Shown here: piece by piece, positions 39,021 to 48,383 of the stretch | Layout of the letters: each line of letters begins with the position of its first letter | How positions within the stretch are numbered: position 1 is the stretch's first letter | Origin: Gemmatimonadaceae bacterium | Lineage (GTDB): Bacteria > Gemmatimonadota > Gemmatimonadetes > Gemmatimonadales > Gemmatimonadaceae | Direction: 5' to 3' | NCBI GenBank assembly: GCA_025362035.1 | Contig: JANYIN010000102.1 | Span: 1 to 64,000, forward strand | DNA: 64,000 bases | Notes under the pieces: generated by a model | What the model was told of the DNA's origin: nothing | The model's input: the letters and a program-made list of their open reading frames with translations, nothing else | Databases searched by the model: none | Made by a program: the position numbers and the translations under genes

Positions 39021-40337
39021 ATGGGCTTTCCACACACCCCACACGAGCGCGAAACGCTCGTTCTCTCCGAGTACTTCGGAGTCCGCGAGGCGATCAGCCT
39101 GGCGGGATACAAGCAACGCGGCGGTTACGCGGCGCTGGACAAGGCTCTCAGGATGGAGCCCGCCGAGATCGTGCAGATCGTGAAGGACTCCGGGCTGCGG
39201 GGTCGCGGTGGCGCCGGGTTCCCCACGGGGATGAAGTGGAGCTTCATGAAGCCGGGCGACGGCAAGCCGCACTACCTGTGCTGCAACGCCGACGAGTCGG
39301 AGCCCGGCACGTTCAAGGATCGCGAGATCATGCGGTGGACGCCGCACGCGCTGGTGGAAGGGTGCGCGATCGCCGCCTACGCCATCGGCGCGGAAGTCGC
39401 GTACGTGTACATCCGGGGCGAGTACACCGAGGCGCTCGACAGGATGAACGCGGCGTGCAAGGAGGCGTACGCGGCCGGCATCCTCGGCGCGAACGCCATG
39501 GGTACGGGCAAGACGGTTCACGTGTACGTGCACAAGGGTGCCGGCGCGTACATCTGCGGCGAAGAGACGGCGCTGATGAACTCCCTGGAGGGACGTCGCG
39601 GCAATCCGCGCATCAAGCCGCCGTTCCCCGCGGTGTCCGGCCTGTTCAACCAGCCCACCACCATCAACAACGTCGAGACGCTGGTGGCCGTGAACCACAT
39701 CCTCATCAAGGGTGCGGAGTGGTACCGGACGTTCGGACGCGTGGACAATCCCAAGAGCACGGGCACCAAACTGTTTTCGGTGTGCGGTAACATCGCCAGG
39801 CCGGGCAACTACGAAGTGGCGATGGGATTTCCGTTCAAGGACTTTCTCTATGACCTCTGCGGCGGTCCACTGCCCGGGCGCGAGTTCAAGGCGATCATCC
39901 CCGGCGGCATCTCGGTGCCGATTCAGACGCGGGCCGAGGCGGAGAATTCTCCGATGGACTATGAGGGCTTCGTCGCCAACGGGACGATGCTCGGCTCCGG
40001 CGGCGTGATCGTGATCGACGACGCGCAAAATCTCGTGAAACAGATCGCGCGCGCCGCGCGGTTTTTCGCGCACGAGAGTTGTGCGCAGTGTACGCAGTGC
40101 CGCGAAGGCACCGCGTGGACGACGAAGATTCTCGAGCGCATCGTCGCGGGGGATGGCACGCACGAGGATCTCGACACGCTGATGGAGATCGCGGACAACA
40201 TGACGGGCAAGACCATCTGCGTGTTGAGCGACTCGTGCGCGACACCAGTGGTGTCCGGTCTCACGAAGTTCCGCGACGATTTCGAGGCTCTGATCAAGAG
40301 GAAGAAGGTGCACATGGTGCCGGCACAGGTGGCCTGA
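39021..40337 (+). CDS. nuoF: NADH-quinone oxidoreductase subunit F
   Basis: The 438-residue NADH-oxidising subunit has an FMN/NADH-binding GLRGRGGAGFPTG (58-70), GAGAYICGEETAL, and the N3 [4Fe-4S] motif ESCAQCTQCREG in the C-terminal quarter with a fourth Cys downstream. ATG 39021 starts 1 nt after the nuoE stop; an in-frame extension back into nuoE has no family support. It overlaps nuoG by 1 nt (TGATG). Confidence 0.96.
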   Translation: MGFPHTPHERETLVLSEYFGVREAISLAGYKQRGGYAALDKALRMEPAEIVQIVKDSGLRGRGGAGFPTGMKWSFMKPGDGKPHYLCCNADESEPGTFKDREIMRWTPHALVEGCAIAAYAIGAEVAYVYIRGEYTEALDRMNAACKEAYAAGILGANAMGTGKTVHVYVHKGAGAYICGEETALMNSLEGRRGNPRIKPPFPAVSGLFNQPTTINNVETLVAVNHILIKGAEWYRTFGRVDNPKSTGTKLFSVCGNIARPGNYEVAMGFPFKDFLYDLCGGPLPGREFKAIIPGGISVPIQTRAEAENSPMDYEGFVANGTMLGSGGVIVIDDAQNLVKQIARAARFFAHESCAQCTQCREGTAWTTKILERIVAGDGTHEDLDTLMEIADNMTGKTICVLSDSCATPVVSGLTKFRDDFEALIKRKKVHMVPAQVA

Positions 40338-41905
40338 TGACAGACGTCGCGATGGTGAACCTGACGATCGAAGGGCGCGCGGTCCGCGTGCCGAGCGGGA
40401 CGTCCATTCTCGAGGCGGCCAAAGTGGCGGGCGTGCTGGTGCCGCACTATTGCTACCACCCCGGCCTGCCCGTCGCGGGGGTGTGCCGCATGTGCCTGGT
40501 GGAAGTCGAGAAGGCGCCAAAGCTGGCGCCATCGTGCGCAACGACGGTGGCGGAAGGGCAGGTGGTGCATGTCCACTCGCCCAAGTCGCTCGAGGCGCGC
40601 AAGGGCGTGCTGGAGATGCTGCTCATCAATCATCCGCTGGACTGCCCGATATGCGATCAGGCCGGCGAGTGCGAGCTGCAGGACTATACCTATCAGGAAG
40701 GACGCGCCGAAGGCCGCTATCGCGATCCCAAGCGCTTCAATCCGGTAGAGGATTTCGGCGGCGACGTCATGTACGTGGCCAACCGGTGCATCCTCTGCAC
40801 CCGATGCGTGCGCTTCATGGACGACATCGCGCACGATCCCGTGCTCGCGGTGGCGGAGCGCGGTGATCGAGCGCTCATTGCCAAGTTCGACGGCGAGGAT
40901 CTGACGCATGCGTGGGCGGGCAACGTCATCGATCTCTGCCCGGTTGGCGCATTGCTGTCCAAGGATTCACTGAACAAGGCGCGGGCGTGGGAACTCGATC
41001 GGTCGGCGTCGGTGTGCCCGCACTGTTCGCAGGGCTGCAACATGATTGTGGAAACGCGGGACAATCAGGTGATTCGGCTGCGGCCACGCCCGAATGACGC
41101 AGTGAACAAGTTCTTCATGTGCGATCACGGGCGGCTCAACTACCGTTGGATGAACCGGCAGGATCGGGTGGATTCACCGTTGGTGCGCCAGCACGATGTG
41201 CTGGCGAAGGCGGACTGGGAAGTGGCGCTGCGCGTGGCCGGGCAACTCTTGGGAGGCAAGCGGGCGTTCGTGCTCGCCTCGCCGAATCTGTCGAACGAGG
41301 CGCTGTTCCTGCTCGGGAAGCTGGTCGCGAAGACCGGCGGCTCGGGCGCGTTTCGCGTTGTGCAGGGAGCGGAGGCACCGCTGCCGGGCGTCGAGGATCT
41401 GGCGCTACGGGCTGATCGTGCGGCCAACGTTCGCGGCGCGGAGCTCGCGGGATTCGTGCGTTCCGAGTCGCCGCTCTCGGGCATGCAGGGCGGCGAGGTC
41501 CTCGTGGTGGCCGACGAGGAGTTGGCGGGAGTGGATGCCACGGACGTCGCCAAGGCCGGCGCGATCATCGTGATTGGCACCACCCTCCCGGCCTGGGCAC
41601 GGCACGCTGCCACCGTCGTGCTGCCCATCGCCAACACCGTTGAAGAGGACGGCACCTTCACCAATCTCCGCGGACGGGTGCAGCGATTCCTCCAAGCCAA
41701 GGCGGCGCCCGGCCTCGCGCGCCCGAGCTTCCTTGCCATCGGCGACTTGCTCGCCGAGATCGGTGAGGGCAGCGGGTACTGGACCGCGTCGCAGACGTTC
41801 GACGCGCTGGCCGCGTCGCACGCGGAGTTCGCGGGGCTGTCGTACGACGCGCTGGGACTCAAGGGCGCGCCGCTGGCCGGCGCGATGGCGGGAGCATCCG
41901 CATGA
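40337..41905 (+). CDS. nuoG: NADH-quinone oxidoreductase subunit G (short form)
   Basis: The 522-residue subunit has a full cluster set: [2Fe-2S] N1b (C39, C50, C53, C67), N5 (H99, C103, C106, C112), N4 (C151, C154, C157, C201) and the extra N7 site (C227, C230, C234, C262). The molybdopterin-oxidoreductase-like C-terminus is much shorter than in E. coli (about 900 residues) but carries VEEDGTFTNLRGRVQ, a family block. It should conduct electrons from NuoF to NuoI/NuoB. Confidence 0.95.
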   Translation: MTDVAMVNLTIEGRAVRVPSGTSILEAAKVAGVLVPHYCYHPGLPVAGVCRMCLVEVEKAPKLAPSCATTVAEGQVVHVHSPKSLEARKGVLEMLLINHPLDCPICDQAGECELQDYTYQEGRAEGRYRDPKRFNPVEDFGGDVMYVANRCILCTRCVRFMDDIAHDPVLAVAERGDRALIAKFDGEDLTHAWAGNVIDLCPVGALLSKDSLNKARAWELDRSASVCPHCSQGCNMIVETRDNQVIRLRPRPNDAVNKFFMCDHGRLNYRWMNRQDRVDSPLVRQHDVLAKADWEVALRVAGQLLGGKRAFVLASPNLSNEALFLLGKLVAKTGGSGAFRVVQGAEAPLPGVEDLALRADRAANVRGAELAGFVRSESPLSGMQGGEVLVVADEELAGVDATDVAKAGAIIVIGTTLPAWARHAATVVLPIANTVEEDGTFTNLRGRVQRFLQAKAAPGLARPSFLAIGDLLAEIGEGSGYWTASQTFDALAASHAEFAGLSYDALGLKGAPLAGAMAGASA

Positions 41906-43185
41906 CACCGCTCACCGCCTTGCTGCAGGCCGCCGGCCCCACCACGGAGCCGCACTTCGGCGTGTGGTTGCTCTTCACCGTGATCAAGCTCGTCGTCATC
42001 TTCACGCTGTACATGGTGGGTGTGGCGCTCCTGACGCTCGCGGAGCGGAAGATTTCGGCGTGGATGCAGGACCGCCACGGTCCTAACCGGGTGGGGAAGG
42101 GCTGGCTGCAGCCGGCGGCCGACGGGGTGAAGAATTTCGTGAAGGAAGAGACCTATCCGGGGGCGGTCAACCTGCCGCTGTTCATCCTGGCGCCGATCCT
42201 CTCGTTCGTGCCGGCACTGGTCACCTGGGCCGTCATCCCGTTCGGCGCGTCCTGGGGATCGCCGTGGGGAGTGATCGACATGGTACTCGCGCCAATGCCG
42301 GTTGGCTTCCTGTTCATCCTCGCCATCTCATCGCTCGGCGTCTACGGCATCGTGCTGGCCGGGTGGTCGTCGAACAACAAGTATGCGCTGCTGGGCGGCC
42401 TGCGGAGCAGCGCGCAGATGATTTCGTACGAGATCGCGATGGGCATGAGCACCATTCCCGTCCTGCTGCTGGCCGGCAACGTCTCGCTCGTCCAGATCGT
42501 GAATCAGCAGGCGTACGAAACGTGGAACGTGCTGAATCTCACCATCGCGTTCTTCATTTTTCTCGTCGCGGCCTTCGCCGAGACGAATCGATTGCCGTTC
42601 GACCTGCCGGAAGCCGAGTCAGAGCTGATTACCGGGTATCACACCGAGTACAGCTCGATGAAGTTCTCGATGTTTTTCATCGCGGAATATGCGAACATGG
42701 TGACGGCGAGCGCGTTGATGGCCACGCTGTTCTTCGGCGGGTGGGACATCCCGTTCACGTTGTGGGACAACGTCGCACCGCACACCGGCATCAAGACGCT
42801 GTTGACGATGGTGTGTTTCCTGGTGAAGACGCTGTTCTTCGTGTTCTTCTATATGTGGATCCGCTGGACGCTTCCACGCTTCCGCTACGACCAGCTCATG
42901 TCGCTGGGGTGGAAGCTCATGCTCCCGCTGGCGCTCGGCTACATCGTGGCGTCGGCGACGACGATCGTGGCACTGGACGCGTTGGGTTTTGCGCGCGGCT
43001 CGTTTCCGTTCCACCTCGGGCTGGTGCTCCTGAACATCGTCTGCGTCGTGGTGCTCTTCGTGATCATCGACCGAGGACGGCTGATCAGCCCCGCGTATTC
43101 GCGTCTCAATGCGCGCGATCTCGAAAAGCTGCGCGCCGCCAGAGCGCCGCAGTTCATTCCTACCGCCCCCGAGTCCGGAGACTGA
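41902..43185 (+). CDS. nuoH: NADH-quinone oxidoreductase subunit H
   Basis: The 427-residue membrane subunit links the peripheral and membrane arms and lines the quinone channel. It has about eight to nine hydrophobic helices, the AERKISAWMQDRHGPNRVG segment (about 47-65) and the signature ETNRLPFDLPEAESEL (about 228-243) with charged residues of the E-channel. It overlaps nuoG by 4 nt and nuoI by 1 nt. Confidence 0.96.
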   Translation: MTPLTALLQAAGPTTEPHFGVWLLFTVIKLVVIFTLYMVGVALLTLAERKISAWMQDRHGPNRVGKGWLQPAADGVKNFVKEETYPGAVNLPLFILAPILSFVPALVTWAVIPFGASWGSPWGVIDMVLAPMPVGFLFILAISSLGVYGIVLAGWSSNNKYALLGGLRSSAQMISYEIAMGMSTIPVLLLAGNVSLVQIVNQQAYETWNVLNLTIAFFIFLVAAFAETNRLPFDLPEAESELITGYHTEYSSMKFSMFFIAEYANMVTASALMATLFFGGWDIPFTLWDNVAPHTGIKTLLTMVCFLVKTLFFVFFYMWIRWTLPRFRYDQLMSLGWKLMLPLALGYIVASATTIVALDALGFARGSFPFHLGLVLLNIVCVVVLFVIIDRGRLISPAYSRLNARDLEKLRAARAPQFIPTAPESGD

Positions 43186-43679
43186 TGTCCATCGGCGTGA
43201 AGGTCGTCGAACGGCCGATCGAGCAGGTGAGCTATGTCCGCGCGACCCTTGGCGGGATGAAGCGCACGATCCGGCACATGTTCGAGGAGAAGGTGACGAC
43301 GCAGTATCCCGAGCAGAAGGAGTCCATCTCCAAGCGGTGGCGCGGCACGCACCGCATGCTCACCACTGAGGACGGGAAGGCCAAGTGCGTCGGCTGCGGA
43401 CTGTGTCCGTCGGTGTGTCCGGCCAACTGCATCAAGCTGGTGCCGGGTGAGGACGAGAAAGGCAACCGGTACCCGCTGGTGTTCGAGATCGACGAATTCC
43501 GCTGCATCTTCTGCGGCTACTGCCAGGAGGTGTGCCCGGAGGAGGCGATTCACATGGGCCGCCACTATGAGAACGCCGAGTACAGCCGAGAAGGATTCGT
43601 GTACGATCTCGAGCGGTTGATGGCGCAGACACATCCGGTGTGCGAGATGTGGGACCCCGCCGATCCCAAGGGGGAGTGA
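43185..43679 (+). CDS. nuoI: NADH-quinone oxidoreductase subunit I
   Basis: This is a 164-residue 8Fe ferredoxin-type subunit binding clusters N6a and N6b through CVGCGLCPSVC (C68, C71, C74, C78) and CIFCGYCQEVC (C107, C110, C113, C117). The isolated Cys near the C-terminus (CEMWDP) is a lineage-variable residue. ATG is in the TGATG junction with nuoH. Confidence 0.96.
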   Translation: MSIGVKVVERPIEQVSYVRATLGGMKRTIRHMFEEKVTTQYPEQKESISKRWRGTHRMLTTEDGKAKCVGCGLCPSVCPANCIKLVPGEDEKGNRYPLVFEIDEFRCIFCGYCQEVCPEEAIHMGRHYENAEYSREGFVYDLERLMAQTHPVCEMWDPADPKGE

Positions 43680-44236
43680 TGCCGCACAACAATCTCCAGT
43701 TGTTCTACGTCGCCAACTTCTACCTGTTCGGGTTGATCGCCATCGCGTCCGCCGTGGCGTTCGTCACGCGCAAGAGTCCCGTCTCCGCGGCGCTCTGGCT
43801 GGTCAGCACGATGTCCGCGCTGGCCGCCATGTACGTGATGCTCGATGCGCCCTTCATCGGCGTGATGCAGGTGCTCGTCTACGCGGGCGCGATCATGGTG
43901 GTGTTCCTGTTCGTGATCATGCTGTTGAATCTCGGGCATCCCTCGGAGATCGCGGACGCGCGTGGCATCTGGTGGAAGCTGGCGGGCGGATTGGTGGGGC
44001 TCGCTCTCCTTGCGCAGATTTTCGCGCTGACCAGGGCGCGCTTGCCCGAGGCGCTCGTGCTGCCGGAGAACACGGTGGCCGACCAGATCGTTCGCACCGG
44101 CGCCATTGCGCCGCTGGCGGGGCCGCTGTTCCACGAGTACTTGCTGGCGTTCGAGGTCACGAGCGTTCTGCTCCTGGCGGCGGTGGTCGGCGCCGTGGTG
44201 CTCGGCAAGCGCAAGGATCGTGACTATGCTCGCTGA
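43679..44236 (+). CDS. nuoJ: NADH-quinone oxidoreductase subunit J
   Basis: This is a 185-residue membrane subunit with five predicted helices. The third contains the flexible [19 protein letters not shown] segment with its pi-bulge glycine, typical of NuoJ. ATG 43679 overlaps the nuoI stop by 1 nt; the end overlaps nuoK by 11 nt. Confidence 0.94.
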   Translation: MPHNNLQLFYVANFYLFGLIAIASAVAFVTRKSPVSAALWLVSTMSALAAMYVMLDAPFIGVMQVLVYAGAIMVVFLFVIMLLNLGHPSEIADARGIWWKLAGGLVGLALLAQIFALTRARLPEALVLPENTVADQIVRTGAIAPLAGPLFHEYLLAFEVTSVLLLAAVVGAVVLGKRKDRDYAR

Positions 44237-44519
44237 GTCGCTCTTTTTCAGCGCGGTGTTGTTCACCGTTGGCGTCGTGGGCGTGCTCACGCGCCGGAAC
44301 GCCATCATCATCTTCATGTGCGTCGAGCTCATGCTCAATGCCGTGAACCTCAGCTTCGTGGCGTTCGCGCAGGTGTACGGCGCCAGTGGGCAGGTCTTCG
44401 TCTTCTTCGTCATGACGGTGGCGGCGGCGGAAGCCGCCGTGGGACTGGCGATCATCATCGCGCTGTTCCGCCATCGTCATACTGTCAATCTGTCGAACAT
44501 CAATCTCCTCAAGGGATGA
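44226..44519 (+). CDS. nuoK: NADH-quinone oxidoreductase subunit K
   Basis: This is a 97-residue antiporter-related membrane subunit with three helices. Conserved membrane glutamates lie in [13 protein letters not shown] (E34) and [10 protein letters not shown] (E68), which take part in the proton path. ATG 44226 is inside the nuoJ end; an in-frame earlier start has no family support. nuoL overlaps its stop. Confidence 0.95.
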   Translation: MLAESLFFSAVLFTVGVVGVLTRRNAIIIFMCVELMLNAVNLSFVAFAQVYGASGQVFVFFVMTVAAAEAAVGLAIIIALFRHRHTVNLSNINLLKG

Positions 44520-46789
44520 TGCTGCTCCCGCACGAAGCCATGCTGGCGGCGTCGCAGCTTGCCGCGCCGGCCGCGCATCCCCTGGACGGCACCGTTGCCG
44601 GCTACGTCTGGCTGCTGCCGCTCTTGCCGTTGCTCGGCTTCCTGGCCAACGGTCTGCTGTCCGTCACCAGCGCCGCCCACTTCGGTCCGGCGGACCCTGG
44701 CGCCGGCCACGGCCCCGCGCATCCCTCGTCGCCTGCGCCACACGCGCCCAGCGATCACGGCGCGGCGGGCGACGATCACCATGCAGTGGCACGCCACCGA
44801 CACGCGTCGCTGGTCAGCCTGATTGGGCCGGGCGTGCTCGTCGTCGCGTTCGGCCTGGCGCTCGCGATCTTCTTCGCGATGCAGGGCGCGGGCGAGATGA
44901 AGGCGCCGTTCATCCAGCGGTACTTCAGCTGGATGCCGGTCGGCGATCTCAACATCGACGTGGCGTTCCAACTGGACCAGCTGTCGATGCTGATGGTGCT
45001 CATCATCACCGGCGTGGGGATGCTCATCCTTCTGTTCAGCGTCGGCTACATGCGGGACGATCCCGGGTACCCCCGGTATTTCGCGTATTTGAATCTGTTC
45101 GTCTTCTTCATGCTCGTGCTGGTGCTGGGCTCGAGCTATCCCCTGATGTTCATTGGTTGGGAAGGGGTGGGACTCTGTTCGTACCTTCTGATCGGATTCT
45201 GGTTCAGCGAGAAGGCCAACGCGGACGCCGGCAAGAAGGCGTTCATCGTCAATCGCATCGGCGACTTCGGGTTTCTCGTGGCGATGTTCATGATGTTCGC
45301 CAACTTCGGTGCTCTGGACTTTACCGGCGTGGCCGCCGGCGCGTCCCAGTTGGGCTTGGGCAGTGTGCTCGTCACCGCGATCTGCCTCTTTCTCTTTTTG
45401 GGCTGTGCCGGAAAGAGTGCGCAGATTCCGCTGTACGTGTGGCTGCCGGACGCCATGGCCGGGCCCACGCCGGTTTCCGCGTTGATCCACGCCGCCACGA
45501 TGGTCACAGCCGGCGTGTACCTCATTGCGCGGAGCAACATCCTCTTTTCGCTGGCGCCGGTGGCGTGTCTGGTGGTCGTCCTGATCGGAGCGCTCACCGC
45601 GATCTTCGCGGCATCGATTGGCCTGAAACAGTGGGACATCAAGAAGGTGCTGGCCTACTCCACCGTGTCGCAGCTCGGCTACATGTTCATGGGTGTCGGC
45701 TCAGGCGCGTACGCGGCAGGCATGTTTCATCTGATGACGCACGCCTTCTTCAAGGCACTCCTCTTCCTCGGGTCGGGCTCGGTGATCTACGCGATGCACG
45801 CCGCGTATCATCACACTGGCAGCCATGACGACGCGCAAGACATGCGCAACATGGGCGGGATGAGGAAGTACATGCCGATTACGTGGGGGCTGATGTGGAT
45901 CGCGACGCTGGCGATCAGCGGCATTCCGCCCTTTGCCGGATTTTTCTCGAAGGATGAGATCCTGGGCGCGGTGCACGCGCGGCATGCGGGTTCGACGCTC
46001 GACGGTGCCTCGCTGCTCGGTGTCCCGGGTGGCGCGATCATGATGTTCTGCTACGTGCTCGGACTGGCCGCCGCATTCATGACGGCCGTGTACATGACGC
46101 GGATGATGCTGTACACGTTCCACGGACCGAACCGGACGGGCGACAGGGAGCGCGATCACCTCCACGAGGCGCCCTGGATCATGACCGGTCCGCTCGTGGT
46201 GCTGGGCGCCCTGAGCGCCGTCGGTGGCTGGTTCAACCTGCCATCGTTCTTTCCGGCGGGACGGGTGGGCGCTCTCGAGCACTGGCTGGATCCGGTGGTG
46301 GGTGACGGCGCGCTGCGCTTTACCAATGGCGCACCGGTCGAGGTGCCCGCGAGCACGGAGTACCTGCTCGTCGGCATCGCGATCGCGATCGCCGTGGCCG
46401 GCATCGCGTTGGCATTCGTGCGGCTCAAGCCAGCTACGCTGGTGCCGAAGACCGACGCGCCAGCGGAGCACGGGTTCGAGCGGGTTCTGGCGAACAAGTA
46501 CTTCGTGGATGAGATCTACGACGCGACCATCGTCGAGCCGGTCGTCGCCACGTCGCGTGGGTTGCTGTGGCGCGGGATCGACGTGGGCTTGATCGACGGA
46601 TTCACGAGGCTGCTCATCCAGAGCAAGGATGACGACAGCGCGCCAGGCAGCTCGGTGCAGATGGGTGGTCTCCTGACGCGAGCAGTGGGGCTGGTGGGCT
46701 CCACGCTGCAGTCGGGGCGGGTCGGTACCTACGCTTGGGTCCTCGTCGTCGGGATGTTGTTCGTGCTCGGCGCCTTCACCTTCCGTTAA
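44516..46789 (+). CDS. nuoL: NADH-quinone oxidoreductase subunit L with His-rich loop
   Basis: The 757-residue antiporter-like proton-pumping subunit carries the [17 protein letters not shown] segment, the [12 protein letters not shown] block and a long C-terminal amphipathic arm ending in a last helix, as in E. coli NuoL. Between helices 1 and 2 it has a Pro/His-rich insertion (residues 55-96, nine His), longer than the corresponding loop in the E. coli protein. Two adjacent ATGs (44516 and 44519) are possible starts. Confidence 0.95.
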   Translation: MMLLPHEAMLAASQLAAPAAHPLDGTVAGYVWLLPLLPLLGFLANGLLSVTSAAHFGPADPGAGHGPAHPSSPAPHAPSDHGAAGDDHHAVARHRHASLVSLIGPGVLVVAFGLALAIFFAMQGAGEMKAPFIQRYFSWMPVGDLNIDVAFQLDQLSMLMVLIITGVGMLILLFSVGYMRDDPGYPRYFAYLNLFVFFMLVLVLGSSYPLMFIGWEGVGLCSYLLIGFWFSEKANADAGKKAFIVNRIGDFGFLVAMFMMFANFGALDFTGVAAGASQLGLGSVLVTAICLFLFLGCAGKSAQIPLYVWLPDAMAGPTPVSALIHAATMVTAGVYLIARSNILFSLAPVACLVVVLIGALTAIFAASIGLKQWDIKKVLAYSTVSQLGYMFMGVGSGAYAAGMFHLMTHAFFKALLFLGSGSVIYAMHAAYHHTGSHDDAQDMRNMGGMRKYMPITWGLMWIATLAISGIPPFAGFFSKDEILGAVHARHAGSTLDGASLLGVPGGAIMMFCYVLGLAAAFMTAVYMTRMMLYTFHGPNRTGDRERDHLHEAPWIMTGPLVVLGALSAVGGWFNLPSFFPAGRVGALEHWLDPVVGDGALRFTNGAPVEVPASTEYLLVGIAIAIAVAGIALAFVRLKPATLVPKTDAPAEHGFERVLANKYFVDEIYDATIVEPVVATSRGLLWRGIDVGLIDGFTRLLIQSKDDDSAPGSSVQMGGLLTRAVGLVGSTLQSGRVGTYAWVLVVGMLFVLGAFTFR

Positions 46790-46793
46790 CGAG

Positions 46794-48383
46794 ATGCGCG
46801 AGTTTCTGCTTTCGGTCGGCTTCGACCGCTGGATCCTGCCGGCGCTTCTCGCCATTCCGCTGCTGGGCGCTCTCGGCGTCATGGCGGGCGGTCGTGCGCC
46901 CGAAGGCGAAGACGAAGTCGCCTCGGGCGCTGCCACGCGCCCGCGCTCGCTCGCGACGCTCGTGTTCGGGATCGAGTTCCTGCTGTCTCTGGGGCTCTGG
47001 TGGTCGTTCGATCCCGCCGACCCATCGTGGCATGCGCGCTTCGATGTCGCGTGGATTCCGTCCTGGGGCACTCGCTTCACGCTCGGGCTGGACGGCATCG
47101 CGCTGATGATGGTGCTGCTCACGACGCTCATCATGTTCCTCGCGTCGCTCGGGAGTTGGTCGGCGGTGCGCGAGAAGGCGTCGTCGTACTACGCGTTGCT
47201 GCTCGTGCTGACCACGGGAATGTTGGGCGTCTTCATGGCGCTCGATCTGTTCCTCTTCTACGTGATGTGGGAAGTCATGCTCATCCCGATGTATTTCATC
47301 ATCGGGATCTGGGGTGGACAGCGCCGTATTTATGCGAGCCTCAAGTTCTTCATCTATACGATGATCGGCTCACTGCTGATGCTGGTCGGCATCATTTATC
47401 TCGGTCTGGCGGCGCGGGAGCCGCTGGCGGTCGCGCCCAATTTTTCGTACGACGCGATTCTCGCCGCGCCCCAATTGACGCCCGCGGCCGCACTGTGGGT
47501 ATTCGGCGCGTTCTTCCTGGCGTTCGCTGTGAAGGTGCCGATGTTCCCCTTCCACACCTGGCTCCCCGACGCGCACGTGGAGGCGCCGACGGCGGGCTCG
47601 GTGGTGCTGGCGGCCATTATGCTCAAGCTTGGCACCTTTGGGTTCCTGCGCCTGGCCATTCCGCTGATGCCTGGCGCGGCGATGCATCCCACGGTGCGGC
47701 TGATCATCCTGACGCTGGCGGTGATCGGGATCGTGTACGGCGCCCTCGTGTCGCTGGTGCAGCCGGATTTCAAGAAGCTGGTGGCGTACAGCTCGGTGAG
47801 TCACCTGGGTTTCGTGATGCTCGGTATCTTCGCGCTCACCGTGCAGAGCGTGCAGGGCGCGCTCATGGTGATGATCAATCATGGACTGTCCACCGGCGCA
47901 CTGTTCTTCCTCATCGGGATGATCTACGAGCGACGACATACGCGCCTCATCGCGGCGTACGGCGGCATCGCCCGGGTGGTTCCGATGTTTTCGGCCATCC
48001 TCGTCTTCGTGTCGCTGAGCTCCATCGGCGTTCCGGGCACGAACGGATTCGTGGGCGAGTTCCTCGTGCTCCTGGGGTCGTATCGTACGTACCCGGTGTT
48101 GGCCGTCATCGCCGCGACGAGCGTCATCATCGCCGCGGCGTACCTGCTGTGGGCGGTCCAGCGCATCCTGTTCAATCCGCTCGACAAGGCAGAGAATGAG
48201 CACGTGCCGGATCTGAACCGCCGAGAGCTCCTGCTGCTCTCGCCGCTACTGGTGTGTATCGTCTGGCTGGGCGTCTATCCCGCGCCCGTGCTGCGCCGCA
48301 TGCAGCCTGCCGCCGAGCGCTTCGTCCACATGGTGGAGACGCGTGCGGCGCTGGCGCCGGTGGACGTGGAGGCGCGCCGCTGA
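46794..48383 (+). CDS. nuoM: NADH-quinone oxidoreductase subunit M
   Basis: This is a 529-residue antiporter-like subunit with about 14 helices. Proton-path residues include the Glu in VMWEVMLIPMYFIIG (about 154-168) and the HTWLPDAHVEAPTAGSV segment with its broken-helix region and Lys residues. It lies 4 nt after nuoL and overlaps nuoN by 1 nt. Confidence 0.96.
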   Translation: MREFLLSVGFDRWILPALLAIPLLGALGVMAGGRAPEGEDEVASGAATRPRSLATLVFGIEFLLSLGLWWSFDPADPSWHARFDVAWIPSWGTRFTLGLDGIALMMVLLTTLIMFLASLGSWSAVREKASSYYALLLVLTTGMLGVFMALDLFLFYVMWEVMLIPMYFIIGIWGGQRRIYASLKFFIYTMIGSLLMLVGIIYLGLAAREPLAVAPNFSYDAILAAPQLTPAAALWVFGAFFLAFAVKVPMFPFHTWLPDAHVEAPTAGSVVLAAIMLKLGTFGFLRLAIPLMPGAAMHPTVRLIILTLAVIGIVYGALVSLVQPDFKKLVAYSSVSHLGFVMLGIFALTVQSVQGALMVMINHGLSTGALFFLIGMIYERRHTRLIAAYGGIARVVPMFSAILVFVSLSSIGVPGTNGFVGEFLVLLGSYRTYPVLAVIAATSVIIAAAYLLWAVQRILFNPLDKAENEHVPDLNRRELLLLSPLLVCIVWLGVYPAPVLRRMQPAAERFVHMVETRAALAPVDVEARR

